From the NCBI GenBank assembly GCA_027490155.1, contig JAIXYP010000035.1:51141-115140 (forward strand): 64,000 nt of DNA, written 5' to 3'. The notes beneath the pieces were generated by a model, which was not told the origin of the DNA, did no database searches, and saw only the letters and a program-made list of their open reading frames with translations. The stretch comes from Cytophagaceae bacterium. Its GTDB lineage: Bacteria > Bacteroidota > Bacteroidia > Cytophagales > Flexibacteraceae. Shown here piece after piece: positions 9,035 through 18,526 of this stretch (positions are counted from its first letter, which is position 1; each line of letters opens with the position of its first letter). A program made the position numbers and the translations under genes.

Positions 9035-10951
9035 CTAAAGGGCATCGATCTCAGCTAGTTCTTGGCTGAAGCCAGAGCTCAGGATCGGGAATCGGCACCA
9101 ACTCCTAGGGTCAATGTTGAAGTCATCGAGGTGGAAACTAGGAGCAAGCCTTTCGCGTTTCCATTGGTTTCGGGTCCAGAGTCGATAGAACCTCAAGACC
9201 GAGGTTTTGATCACCTCTGGGGTATAATCTGCACGGCTCAAAAGTGTCTCATACACCAACCTAGGTGATTTTCGCTCCTTGATGGCAAGTCGTTCGATGG
9301 CTGCAAGCAGAGGATAGGGCATCAGGTCTTTTTCGTCTGTTTGGGCATTTTCGGAAGGGCGGAGCTCTGCAGTTGGTTCCAATCCATTAACGAAACGAAG
9401 GCCATGGTATCCTAAGTGGTGCTCGGCCCAACAAAGCCAGTGCCTAATAAAGTCTTTGTCGATGCCCGCGATCGGCGCAAGGCTACCACTGGTATCGCCA
9501 TCCATCGTCGCATAGCCAACATCCCCTTCTGATCGGTTACTTGTCGTCAACAAAAGCCCGCCAGACAGGTTGGTTAGCATCCAGATGTAGGGAGAGCGAG
9601 CCCGAGCCTGCACATTCTGCAGGGCAATATCGTCTTGTTCCCAATTCAAGGAACGGCCCATTGTTTTGGCCATCGTTTCGCTAATCCTAACGACGGTATC
9701 ATCCACCGCCCAGTGATGAAACTGAGCCCCTAGGCTGTTGGCTAGTTGTTCAGCAGCCTCAAGCGTAGCAGGCCCGCTATTGCGTGTTGACTGATAGGCA
9801 GTTATCAACAACTGATTCACTATCTGATGGATAGGTGTGTCTGCTTCTATTGATAGTTGCAAATTCTGACCAAAACTTACAGCACCTAGCTCCTGCATAC
9901 CTCGCTTTACGAACTCAGCCACCAAGACAGCACAGGTACTACTATCTGCCCCGCCACTGAGGGACAGAACATAGTTGCGAGCTCGGCTTTTGCGCAAGTA
10001 GTCATAAAGCCCAATGCAAGCCGCTGCTGTAAACTCCTCCTCCTTGCTGGTGTTGGCATTGTGGTCAGCCGGGTGCGAAACATGACCGATTGAGGACTGT
10101 TCAATGACATCCGCCCAAGCAAGGCTCACCAATTGATAGCCTAATCGGGGACCACTACAGACCACCTGCCCACGGAATCCGATGATGACATCCCCATCGT
10201 AAATGATGCGACCCGCCTCGTTGCCTAGTTGATTGACATAGATATAGAGTCCATCAACAAGGCGGCTACCTTCCGCAACTAGGTCAAAACGCTCTTGCTG
10301 TTTGCCAAAGCTAAAATGGCTAGCACTAGGGTTGGCAACGAGCCTAATGCCATCCTGCCCTAATTGGATTGCGGGGCGTCGATCGTCTTGCCAAGCATCC
10401 TCACAGATCTCAAAACCAAGTTGGTAAGTTTGCTTTGCTAGGGTGAACGTTGGCACTACATCTCCAATCTCGAAACTGTGGCCAGCCTTTGTTATCAGGT
10501 CAGTCTTTCCTGCGGGCCAAGGCTCAAACCACCTTGGCTCGTAATGAACCCCCTCTTTCGGCAAAAACATTTTGAGCCTAATGGAAACTAAAGCACCGTT
10601 GCTTAGTAGTGCTGCACCATTGTATTTGACGTCTTGGTGCAAAAACGGCAGACCAATAATTACCGCTAGGTCCACTGTGTGAGGTAGTAGTTTGAGCAAT
10701 TCTGCAAAGGCCTGCTCATATACCCAGTCCGAAAGAAACAGGTCCTCGCATCCATAGCCCGTGATCGTTAGTTCAGGTAGGCACAACAGCCTTATGCCAA
10801 CCTCCTTTGCTTGCCTGATGGCCTCTAGGATATTGGCAGTATTATGGCACCAATCTAGTGGTGTTTGATTTAGGGCTGCCCCGCCAACACGTAATACGTT
10901 TGGGGTTTGAGTAACTGATGTGATGAAGTCGATATTGGTACTATGTTCCAT
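9035..10951 (-). CDS. nadE: Glutamine-dependent NAD+ synthetase
   Basis: 638 residues, the long two-domain form. The N-terminal nitrilase-fold glutaminase shows the Glu-Lys-Cys triad in LLCLPELTITGYGCED, KMFLPKEGVHYEPRWF and GFEICEDAW (Cys near residue 183). The C-terminal synthetase has the ATP PPi-loop LSLSGGADSSTCAVL near residue 330 and TSNRSEGDVGYATMDGDTSGSL. It amidates nicotinate adenine dinucleotide to NAD+ with glutamine as ammonia source, and pairs functionally with nadD at 16765. ATG at 10951 faces the divergent tatD region. Confidence 0.96.
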   Translation of the reverse strand: MEHSTNIDFITSVTQTPNVLRVGGAALNQTPLDWCHNTANILEAIRQAKEVGIRLLCLPELTITGYGCEDLFLSDWVYEQAFAELLKLLPHTVDLAVIIGLPFLHQDVKYNGAALLSNGALVSIRLKMFLPKEGVHYEPRWFEPWPAGKTDLITKAGHSFEIGDVVPTFTLAKQTYQLGFEICEDAWQDDRRPAIQLGQDGIRLVANPSASHFSFGKQQERFDLVAEGSRLVDGLYIYVNQLGNEAGRIIYDGDVIIGFRGQVVCSGPRLGYQLVSLAWADVIEQSSIGHVSHPADHNANTSKEEEFTAAACIGLYDYLRKSRARNYVLSLSGGADSSTCAVLVAEFVKRGMQELGAVSFGQNLQLSIEADTPIHQIVNQLLITAYQSTRNSGPATLEAAEQLANSLGAQFHHWAVDDTVVRISETMAKTMGRSLNWEQDDIALQNVQARARSPYIWMLTNLSGGLLLTTSNRSEGDVGYATMDGDTSGSLAPIAGIDKDFIRHWLCWAEHHLGYHGLRFVNGLEPTAELRPSENAQTDEKDLMPYPLLAAIERLAIKERKSPRLVYETLLSRADYTPEVIKTSVLRFYRLWTRNQWKRERLAPSFHLDDFNIDPRSWCRFPILSSGFSQELAEIDAL

Positions 10952-11141
10952 AAACTGATTGTGCGATTGCCTTGATGATTTGACCCGTATTAGTCTGTCA
11001 AATTATGGCGAAAACGGACCTGGTGCGCGTAAAGATGCCACAATAGAAGGAATCGACCCTGCAAAAAAATGCCCGAAAACGAACATTATGGCCTTTTGGG
11101 GTGGTAAGGCCGCAATTCTGGGTGTTAACTTTGCGCCTGCT

Positions 11142-11921
11142 ATGCTGATCGAAACCCACGCCCATCTGTACGATAAAAGCTTTGAGGTGGACATGTCCGA
11201 GCTAATGGCTCGTGGCCATGAGGCTGGTTTGTCCGAGATCATGATGCCAAACATTGACCACACCAGTATCGATGCCATGCTAGAGCTCGAGCTGGCATGG
11301 GCCAACCCTGCAAACGGACCAGTTGCAAAGGCCATGATGGGCCTACATCCATGTTACGTCAAGAAGGGCTTCGAACAAGAACTCTACTTCATCGAATCTT
11401 GGGTACAAAAGCGCAAATGGCTAGCGATAGGGGAGATTGGCACAGATCTATATTGGGACAAAACAACTTGGGATATCCAAGCGGAGGCATTTAATATCCA
11501 GTGCCAATGGGCCCTAAACCTTGGTCGCCCGGTTGTGATCCATTGCCGAGAATCTGTTGGCCAGACCATTGAGCTAGTTAGGCCTTGGGCCGATAAAGGC
11601 CTAAATGGGGTATTCCATTGTTGGTCTGGGACAGGAGAGCAAGCACAATCTGTCACTCAGATGGGGTTCTATCTTGGCATTGGCGGAACTGCTACCTATA
11701 AAAATAGCTCTATCGCCGATATCCTCAAGGGTCTAGATACAAGTTTTTTGGTTCTTGAGACAGATAGCCCATACTTAACACCGGTACCACATCGGGGTAA
11801 GCGGAATGAACCTGCGTACATCGCAATAGTCGCTCAAAAGCTTGCAGACCTTTTGCATATGCCCTTAGAAGATCTCGAATCCTTGACCACAACCAATGCA
11901 CGCAGACTATTTGCTTGGTGA
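11142..11921 (+). CDS. tatD: TatD-family metal-dependent hydrolase
   Basis: 259 residues from ATG 11142. The frame is open upstream to a TTG at 10959, but the extra 61 codons have no family resemblance and homologues start at M-I/L-x-T-H-A-H. Metal ligands are visible: THAHLYD (HxH), AIGEIGTDLYWD (Glu), PVVIHCRES (His), GVFHCWSGT (His) and LETDSPYLTPVPHRGKRNEP (Asp). TatD proteins are TIM-barrel DNases/deoxyribonucleases implicated in DNA repair and quality control; the physiological substrate here is not determined. Confidence 0.93.
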   Translation: MLIETHAHLYDKSFEVDMSELMARGHEAGLSEIMMPNIDHTSIDAMLELELAWANPANGPVAKAMMGLHPCYVKKGFEQELYFIESWVQKRKWLAIGEIGTDLYWDKTTWDIQAEAFNIQCQWALNLGRPVVIHCRESVGQTIELVRPWADKGLNGVFHCWSGTGEQAQSVTQMGFYLGIGGTATYKNSSIADILKGLDTSFLVLETDSPYLTPVPHRGKRNEPAYIAIVAQKLADLLHMPLEDLESLTTTNARRLFAW

Positions 11922-11998
11922 AACTAGTTATATGGTAGCCTTGGTCCTAGATCATTGGTAAACCACAACAAACTAAAGATTTCGTTTTGCATTCAGTC

Positions 11999-12035
11999 AA
12001 AAATACCAAACATCCGGGATGTTGGGCGTATTTTT
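11999..12035. terminator. AT-flanked palindrome, probable terminator or operator
   Basis: A-rich arm AAAAATAC (11999-12006) pairs with GTATTTTT (12028-12035), enclosing a perfect inner palindrome AACATCC-G-GGATGTT (12009-12023). The outer A/T runs look like a bidirectional terminator after tatD (78 bp from its stop), but the one-base centre of the inner palindrome is also typical of a dimeric protein-binding site. A second small hairpin, CTGACA-GTTTTT-TGTCAG (12059-12076), follows 24 bp later, before the asparaginase gene. Confidence 0.55.
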
Positions 12036-12119
12036 GCCAAACGAAGCGCTTTAATTACCTGACAGTTTTTTGTCAGTTCAGTATCAACACCAACTAAATG
12101 CCCCTGAAGCCGCCCTCTA

Positions 12120-13211
12120 ATGAAGCGACTTTTCTATAAACAAGTACACTACAAACAGATTGACATCAATACGGCCTCTCCTAAAGCGCCTGGGGCCAGT
12201 ATTATGGTGATCTACACGGGGGGAACCCTTGGCATGGTGTATGACCAAGAGGGCAAAAGTTTGGTCCCGTTTGACTTTGAGCAGATACTCGAGAAAATCC
12301 CTGAAATCAGTCGTTTTGAGTTTCAGCTGCGGGTAATAAGTTTCAACCAGCTGATTGACTCTGCCAATGTAACCCCGGCTCATTGGATCGCCTTGGCAAC
12401 TTTGATCGAGGAGAACTACCATTTTTATAACGGCTTTGTCATCATCCATGGCACGGACACGATGGCCTACAGTGCCTCGGCGCTTAGCTACCTGCTAGAG
12501 GATCTGAACAAACCTGTTATTTTCACTGGGGCCCAGTTGCCAATTGGTGCTGTCAGGACAGATGCCAGAGAAAATCTTATCACCGCCCTTGAGATTGCAG
12601 CTGCCCGCCGAGATGGTCGCCCACTTGTCTGTGAGGTTGCACTCTATTTTAACAATCAACTGCTGCGTGGGAACCGGGCCCGCAAAGTCGAAAGTGCCCA
12701 TTTTGGTGCCTTCGAGAGCCGAAACTACCCTCCCTTGGCCGAAAGTGGCATACGGATTACCTACAATAACGCAGCCCTAAAACCTTACCAACCCTTTGAC
12801 ACCCTGACCGTCTTTAAAAAGATGGATACTAGGGTAGCGATCTTGAAGCTCTTCCCGGGCATCAATCGGAATATGGTCGAAGCCGTGCTAAGTATGCCCA
12901 ACCTACGTGGCGTGGTGCTCGAGACATATGGTAGCGGTAATGCACCTACCGAATCTTGGTTCTTAGATAGCATTAAGGCAGCTATCGATCGGGATATTTT
13001 GGTCTATAATGTTTCTCAATGTTTTGGTGGGACGGTGATGCAAGGGCGGTACGAAACCAGCAAAACGCTCCAGAACATTGGGGTACTAAGCGGTGGAGAC
13101 ATTACTACCGAGGCAGCCATGACCAAAATGATGTTCCTGCTTGCCAACATTGGCAATAACCAAGACATCAAAAAACAACTCATCCGCAGCATCCGGGGCG
13201 AGCTAACCTAG
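12120..13211 (+). CDS. ansA: Type I L-asparaginase
   Basis: 363 residues. Hydrolyses L-asparagine to aspartate and ammonia. Both family threonine motifs are present: MVIYTGGTLGMVYD near residue 30 (nucleophile Thr) and VIIHGTDTMAYSASALSYLL near residue 105 (second Thr plus Asp). GAQLPIGAVRTDARENL and LETYGSGNAP are further family blocks. No signal peptide, so the cytoplasmic type I form rather than the periplasmic type II form is likely. The N-terminus is about 25 residues longer than typical E. coli AnsA, a common variation in Bacteroidota. Confidence 0.92.
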   Translation: MKRLFYKQVHYKQIDINTASPKAPGASIMVIYTGGTLGMVYDQEGKSLVPFDFEQILEKIPEISRFEFQLRVISFNQLIDSANVTPAHWIALATLIEENYHFYNGFVIIHGTDTMAYSASALSYLLEDLNKPVIFTGAQLPIGAVRTDARENLITALEIAAARRDGRPLVCEVALYFNNQLLRGNRARKVESAHFGAFESRNYPPLAESGIRITYNNAALKPYQPFDTLTVFKKMDTRVAILKLFPGINRNMVEAVLSMPNLRGVVLETYGSGNAPTESWFLDSIKAAIDRDILVYNVSQCFGGTVMQGRYETSKTLQNIGVLSGGDITTEAAMTKMMFLLANIGNNQDIKKQLIRSIRGELT

Positions 13212-13369
13212 TTTTCGAGTCTAGAGCTTGAATTTCTGAATTTTAGGACCCTGCTTGGTAATCCTACCGTAAATTTGCATTGCCTTAGCCGTAGCGGCCT
13301 CTATATGCCGTTCCATCAGATGCTAGGCACGTGCTGACGCCTAAATGTTAGGCCAGCAGAGATCCTGAT

Positions 13370-15913
13370 ATGCACTATCTACCTGGCACCATAGGCCATC
13401 TGGCCGTAATTGTTTCATTTGTCACCTCATTGCTAGCAGCACTTGGCTATTGGTATGCCACCAATGCCACCATTGAAGACCAGCAAAAGCCTTGGAAATT
13501 ACTCGGGCGGGTGGCATTTGCGGTGCATGGAGTCGCTGTACTTACCATTGTAGGATCCTTGTTCTACATCATCTACCAGCATTATTACGAGTACAATTAT
13601 GCATGGTCGCACAGTAGTAATGCTCTACCTACTCACTACATGATCTCTTGTTTTTGGGAAGGTCAAGAGGGTAGTTTTCTGCTCTGGATCTTCTGGCATG
13701 TGATCTTGGGCACCATCTTGGTCGGGACCAACAAACGCTGGGAAACCCCTGTCATGGCGGTTTTCATGCTGGTGCAGGCCTTTCTATGTTCGATGATTTT
13801 GGGCGTAGGTATCCTAGAGACCAAAATTGGCAGCTCCCCGTTTATCCTGATGCGGGAGGCCATGGCCAACATCCCGATCTTTGCCGTCAACCCAGATTAT
13901 GTTCCTGAAGATGGGCGAGGACTCAATCCGCTGCTCCAGAACTACTGGATGGTTATCCACCCTCCGACGTTGTTCTTGGGCTTTGCGATGACTCTGGTGC
14001 CATTTTCGTTTGCGATTGCTGGCCTCTGGAAAAAACAATATGATAGCTGGGTGCGCCCTGCCTTACCCTGGAGCTTAGCCACTGCCCTAATCCTGGGCAT
14101 TGGCATCCTGATGGGTGGCTATTGGGCCTATGAGACCCTCAACTTTGGTGGCTATTGGAACTGGGACCCAGTCGAGAATGCGGTCTATATCCCTTGGCTA
14201 GTATTGGTGGCTGCCATCCATACATTGATAGCTTACCGAAAGGGTGGGGTGGCCCTTAGGGTGTCATTTGTATTAGTTATAGCCTCTTTTGTGCTGGTGC
14301 TTTATGCCACTTTCTTGACCCGCTCAGGAATCTTGGGCAATGCCAGCGTGCACTCCTTTACAGATTTGGGATTGTCTGGCCAACTCTTGATCTATCTATT
14401 GACTTTCGTGGTCCTATCAATTGCGCTATTGGTTTACCGCTGGCGCCAACTCCCGATCACCCAAAAGGAGCTTGACATCTACAACCGTGATACCTGGATT
14501 TTCCTTGGTGTTACCATTCTGTGTTTGGCCTCGTTTCAGGTAGTGGTAACGACCAGCATACCGGTCTATAACGCCATCGCCAAAGCTATCGGCACTAGTA
14601 GCGAGCTCGCCCCACCAGCAGATGCCATCAAACACTACACCATTTGGCAAATGTGGTTTATGATTGGTGTGGCGATTTTGTCAGCCATTGGGCAGGTCGT
14701 CTGGTGGCGTAAGCCAACTGCCAAAACCTTTGGCAAGGAGCTGATTTGGCCAGTTGCCATTACGCTTTTGGTATCTGCGGCATTGGTGATTTTTACCAAA
14801 CTGGATGACGTGAGCTACATCGTCTTGGTGACAGCTTCAAGCTTTTCGGTGGTGCTGAACGGATCGATCATGCTGCGCCTCATTCGTACCAATATGACCT
14901 TGTCAGGTGGTGCCATCACCCATATCGGAGTTGCTCTGATGCTTATTGGTATCCTCTATTCGTCTGGGTATAGTAAAATCGTATCCCTCAACAAAAGTGG
15001 CATGGTTTGGCGCAAAGAGTTTACCACGGAGATGAACCGTGATAACGTGCTGCTTTGGCGTGGAACACCGCAGAAAATGGGGGATTATGAGCTCACCTAC
15101 CGTGGCAATGCATACGAGGTAGATGGCTTCCCGACCTTCGTCAAAAAAGAGTTCCTTTTCCCAACCGACGACGCCTACAAAATGGTGGTCACCACCGGGA
15201 ACCTTGAACATAATGGTAAGGTATATCACAAGCGTGGAGATACAGTCTCGGTTAGGCCAGAAAACACCTATTATGCGATACAGTACCGCACCTTGGCAGG
15301 GGATACCTTTATGTTATTCCCTCGTGCGCAGGTTAATCCGTCAATGGGTTTGCTGGCTAGTCCAGATATCAAACGCTTTGTAGGTAAGGACCTCTATACC
15401 CACGTTTCATCAGTTCCTAAGCCAGACGAAGAGCATGAGTGGAGCGAGGTTCAAGAGTATAACGTCAAAGTAGGAGATACGCTGTTCATGAATGACTATG
15501 TTGCTCAGTTAGTTTCGGTCAACAAGCTAGACCCTGCTGTTGAGCGTGAGCTTGGCCCATTTGATGCAGGTGTTAAGGCAGTGGTTAGGATCTTAGGTCG
15601 TGATCAGGTCTATATAGCGGAGCCTACTTTTGTGATAAGAGGCAATGAGATCGGACGCAAACCTCAAGAATTAGGGGAGTTAGGCATCAGGATCACCCTC
15701 AATAACATTGTGCCTGAAACAGCTACCTTCACCCTAGGTGTAAGCACCAGCCAGCGTGACTGGGTCATCATGAAGGCTATGGAAAAGCCAATGATCAACC
15801 TGTTGTGGCTTGGTACCATTGTGCTGATCATTGGCTTCTCGATTGCCATCAAACGCCGGTACCAAGACTTCGTCAAGATGCGCAACAAAGGCCAAGACTG
15901 GGTTGAAGCCTAG
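13370..15913 (+). CDS. ccmF: Cytochrome c haem lyase, CcmF/CcsA family
   Basis: 847 residues, polytopic. The tryptophan-rich WWD haem-handling motif is clear at GGYWAYETLNFGGYWNWDP (around residue 260). Further blocks ISCFWEGQEGSFLLWIF and MVIHPPTLFLGFA belong to CcmF. About the last 250 residues before the final helix form an extracytoplasmic domain (ENTYYAIQYRTLAG...), ending with a C-terminal transmembrane helix (MINLLWLGTIVLIIGFSIA). CcmF transfers haem to apocytochrome c at the periplasmic side. ccmE and ccmB/C partners are not seen nearby. A possible promoter -7 element TAAATTTG lies at 13270-13277 but no well-spaced -33 element. Confidence 0.93.
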   Translation: MHYLPGTIGHLAVIVSFVTSLLAALGYWYATNATIEDQQKPWKLLGRVAFAVHGVAVLTIVGSLFYIIYQHYYEYNYAWSHSSNALPTHYMISCFWEGQEGSFLLWIFWHVILGTILVGTNKRWETPVMAVFMLVQAFLCSMILGVGILETKIGSSPFILMREAMANIPIFAVNPDYVPEDGRGLNPLLQNYWMVIHPPTLFLGFAMTLVPFSFAIAGLWKKQYDSWVRPALPWSLATALILGIGILMGGYWAYETLNFGGYWNWDPVENAVYIPWLVLVAAIHTLIAYRKGGVALRVSFVLVIASFVLVLYATFLTRSGILGNASVHSFTDLGLSGQLLIYLLTFVVLSIALLVYRWRQLPITQKELDIYNRDTWIFLGVTILCLASFQVVVTTSIPVYNAIAKAIGTSSELAPPADAIKHYTIWQMWFMIGVAILSAIGQVVWWRKPTAKTFGKELIWPVAITLLVSAALVIFTKLDDVSYIVLVTASSFSVVLNGSIMLRLIRTNMTLSGGAITHIGVALMLIGILYSSGYSKIVSLNKSGMVWRKEFTTEMNRDNVLLWRGTPQKMGDYELTYRGNAYEVDGFPTFVKKEFLFPTDDAYKMVVTTGNLEHNGKVYHKRGDTVSVRPENTYYAIQYRTLAGDTFMLFPRAQVNPSMGLLASPDIKRFVGKDLYTHVSSVPKPDEEHEWSEVQEYNVKVGDTLFMNDYVAQLVSVNKLDPAVERELGPFDAGVKAVVRILGRDQVYIAEPTFVIRGNEIGRKPQELGELGIRITLNNIVPETATFTLGVSTSQRDWVIMKAMEKPMINLLWLGTIVLIIGFSIAIKRRYQDFVKMRNKGQDWVEA

Positions 15914-16088
15914 GCTTATTTGAAGACCTAATCATAACAATTGATGCCGGATTACTGCCTTGAATGCTTATTCAAATTGCAGATTTAAGCAGTCATCCCA
16001 AGGTTGGCCTTCGGAACGCCTAGTCCAATGGCACCAAAGCCCAAAAATCTACAAGTTCCTGCCTTATTAAGTTGGTAGGGTGGTGGAT

Positions 16089-16745
16089 ATGATATTAGCT
16101 TTGCCTATGCAAGATTTTGTTGGTAAAGCCATCATATTTTCGGCCCCCTCAGGTAGCGGAAAAACGACCATCGTCAAACACCTACTTGGCCAGAACGAAA
16201 ACCTCGGGTTTAGCATCAGCGCCTGCACGCGTGACAAACGTGGCCGCAACGAGGAAAATGGCAAGGATTACTACTTTTTGACCCCAGAAGAATTCCATAC
16301 CAAAATTGATGCAGACGAGTTCCTTGAGTGGGAGCAGGTCTATGAAGGCGCATTTTATGGCACCCTTAAAAGCGAAATCATACGGAACTGGCAGCAAGGC
16401 AAACATGTAATCTTTGACGTCGATGTCAAAGGGGGGCTAGCACTCAAGAAGGCATTTGGAGATCGGGCACTTAGTGTATTTGTCAAGGTGCCAAGCGAGT
16501 CAGAAATCGAAACAAGGCTTCGTGCCCGTGGTACGGAGACTGAGGATAGCATCAGTCGTCGCTTGTTCAAGCTACATTTTGAGCTTGGCTTTCAGGATCA
16601 GTTTGATGTTGTACTGATCAACGATGTCTTGTCCCAAACTCTGGTGGATGCCCAAAAAATGTTCTCAGAATTCGTAACACGAGAGGTGGACCCATCTCAG
16701 CAAAATACAGAAGCTACTGCCTGGATGCAGGAAGCAGGGCTTTAG
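16089..16745 (+). CDS. gmk: Guanylate kinase
   Basis: 218 residues from the first ATG (16089); GTG 16080 and ATG 16107 are also in frame, the last giving [18 protein letters not shown], close to homologue N-termini. Phosphorylates GMP to GDP with ATP. P-loop [21 protein letters not shown]-binding [10 protein letters not shown]...NGKDYYFL and [13 protein letters not shown], and [13 protein letters not shown] are diagnostic. The tail after residue ~190 is short and variable. nadD begins 19 bp downstream on the same strand, so the two are probably an operon. Confidence 0.95.
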   Translation: MILALPMQDFVGKAIIFSAPSGSGKTTIVKHLLGQNENLGFSISACTRDKRGRNEENGKDYYFLTPEEFHTKIDADEFLEWEQVYEGAFYGTLKSEIIRNWQQGKHVIFDVDVKGGLALKKAFGDRALSVFVKVPSESEIETRLRARGTETEDSISRRLFKLHFELGFQDQFDVVLINDVLSQTLVDAQKMFSEFVTREVDPSQQNTEATAWMQEAGL

Positions 16746-16764
16746 TCTTAACTGACTATCTAAG

Positions 16765-17337
16765 ATGAAAATTGGGCTTTATTTTGGATCGTTTAACCCC
16801 ATCCATATCGGTCATTTGGTGGTGGCAGACACCATGTTGCAGGATACAGATCTCGACAGAGTTTGGTTTGTAGTTTCGCCATTGAGCCCCTTTAAACAGC
16901 AGGAGGGGATGTTGCATCATTTTGATCGCATGGAGCTGGTGCAGCTTGCCATAGAGGGTAATGGTGGCTTAGCAGTTAGCGACATCGAGTTTAGCATGCC
17001 CCAACCTAGTTATACGGTTGACACGCTTGATGTCCTACGAGCCAAGTTCCCGCAGCATGAGTTCGTTTTGATCATGGGCGAGGACAACTTGACGCATCTG
17101 CATAAGTGGAAGAATGCAGAGCACTTGGTCGAGACCTATCGTATCTATTGTTATCCAAGGCCCAATACCAAAGAAGGGCCATTATCAGCACACCCAAATA
17201 TCCGGATGGTTGCAGCTCCCTTACTAGATATTTCGGCCACCTATATCCGCAAAAGGTTGGAGCAAGGCAAACCGGTCTCCTACCTAATCCCTGAGAATGT
17301 TGCGACTTTGATTAGGCTCAAGAAGTTTTATCGCTGA
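16765..17337 (+). CDS. nadD: Nicotinate-nucleotide adenylyltransferase
   Basis: 190 residues. Adenylylates nicotinate mononucleotide, the step before NadE in NAD+ synthesis. N-terminal GLYFGSFNPIHIGHLVVAD holds the nucleotidyltransferase HxGH motif, and LLDISATYIRKRLEQGKPVSYL holds the C-terminal ISxTxIR motif. Length is standard. It follows gmk at 19 bp and converges on the DUF3667 pair 22 bp downstream. Confidence 0.96.
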   Translation: MKIGLYFGSFNPIHIGHLVVADTMLQDTDLDRVWFVVSPLSPFKQQEGMLHHFDRMELVQLAIEGNGGLAVSDIEFSMPQPSYTVDTLDVLRAKFPQHEFVLIMGEDNLTHLHKWKNAEHLVETYRIYCYPRPNTKEGPLSAHPNIRMVAAPLLDISATYIRKRLEQGKPVSYLIPENVATLIRLKKFYR

Positions 17338-17359
17338 GGCTGCAAGAGGGAGGAACTAA

Positions 17360-18487
17360 CTAAAAGAACAAGAAACTAGCAGCTGTTAGCGGAATCACTA
17401 CGATCACCATCGAAATCATGAAGGCAACCAAAAGCCCGATAAGTTTCAGGATCGTTATCCACCAGTTTTGTTGATGGATGACCTTGATAGATATGGCACT
17501 ATAGACCAAGGTGATTAGGGCGACGCCAAGCCACATGTACGGCAGGATATCAACACCAACATGCTTGCCACTTGCCAAGAAAATCACCATGTAAACTGAA
17601 ATCATCAAGAACAAAAAACCTTGGAGGTGCAGGACATGAACCAAGTGGGCCACATATTTGATACCTCGCCTGAAGTATAGTGCTTTAAGAAACAGGGCCA
17701 ATAAGGGCACCATCACGAAGGCCGCTGTGCTAGCATTGTCCACCATGAACTGGGCCAAATTGCCTACATCTTGGTTGCTTTTGCCAATCCGTCTGGCTTG
17801 ATGGATGGCCCTAAGCGTGAACCAATTCCGTGGCCAACCTGTGCTATCTAGATAGCGTTCGTCTGGCACAGAGTCTGTCTGGAACCGTACCTTATCGAAA
17901 GAAAAATCTGGTTTTGAGCCTCCAAAAATGAAGTTAATCTTGGCATCATACACAAATTCGGAGGTGTCCCAAGCTACATATTTCGCTTTATATCGTCTGA
18001 TCTTGGCCGTATCTTTTTGCCGCTGAGCCACGACTAAAAGGCTGTCATATTGTTTTAATTTCTGACCCCTAGTGCTGACAAAATCAATGCTATCTAATCG
18101 TCGGACCTCGGGCATAGATAGCCCAGCTGTGTTACGTTCATCATCTACCGAATGGATGATCGAATTTTCCTGATTGGTCGAAAAGGAAAACAATACAAAA
18201 CATAAGAGGCTACATACAAGATATAGCCTTAACGGCGGCACATAGAGTTTCCGCTGCCCACTGACAAAGGATTGTGTGAGCTTGCCTGGACGTAACAAAA
18301 ACGGAACGAGGCTGCGCAATAACTTCGAGTCAACCCCAAGGTTTTCCTCAATAAAGTCCGTAATCAACTCCCAGAACGAAACGTTGCGGTTGTCGTTTTC
18401 CTGCCCACAGATGTTGCAAAAGTTGTCTCGCGCTGTCAAGGGCTCTTGGCAGTTTAGGCAGCGGATTCCTTTCCGTTTATGAGGCAT
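17360..18487 (-). CDS. DUF3667 family membrane protein (second of tandem pair)
   Basis: 375 residues. A four-cysteine zinc ribbon opens the protein (CLNCQEPLTARDNFCNICGQ), followed by the DUF3667 block NRNVSFWELITDFIEE / GVDSKLLRSLVPFLLRPGKL and the membrane segment LRLYLVCSLLCFVLFSF. A ~130-residue region with charged and polar residues follows, then four hydrophobic helices near the C-terminus. Function unknown; the ribbon is predicted cytoplasmic with a membrane anchor. It begins 39 bp after its paralogue at 18527-19633 and both start MPHKRKG, so the pair is a tandem duplication, probably co-transcribed. Confidence 0.88.
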   Translation of the reverse strand: MPHKRKGIRCLNCQEPLTARDNFCNICGQENDNRNVSFWELITDFIEENLGVDSKLLRSLVPFLLRPGKLTQSFVSGQRKLYVPPLRLYLVCSLLCFVLFSFSTNQENSIIHSVDDERNTAGLSMPEVRRLDSIDFVSTRGQKLKQYDSLLVVAQRQKDTAKIRRYKAKYVAWDTSEFVYDAKINFIFGGSKPDFSFDKVRFQTDSVPDERYLDSTGWPRNWFTLRAIHQARRIGKSNQDVGNLAQFMVDNASTAAFVMVPLLALFLKALYFRRGIKYVAHLVHVLHLQGFLFLMISVYMVIFLASGKHVGVDILPYMWLGVALITLVYSAISIKVIHQQNWWITILKLIGLLVAFMISMVIVVIPLTAASFLFF

Positions 18488-18526
18488 AAAAACTTATAGA
18501 AGTAGGAGATAGGTTGTGGGCCACAG

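Noticed and set aside
10959..11141. N-terminal extension of TatD from a TTG
   Set aside because: No family resemblance; catalytic HxH motif starts right after the ATG at 11142.
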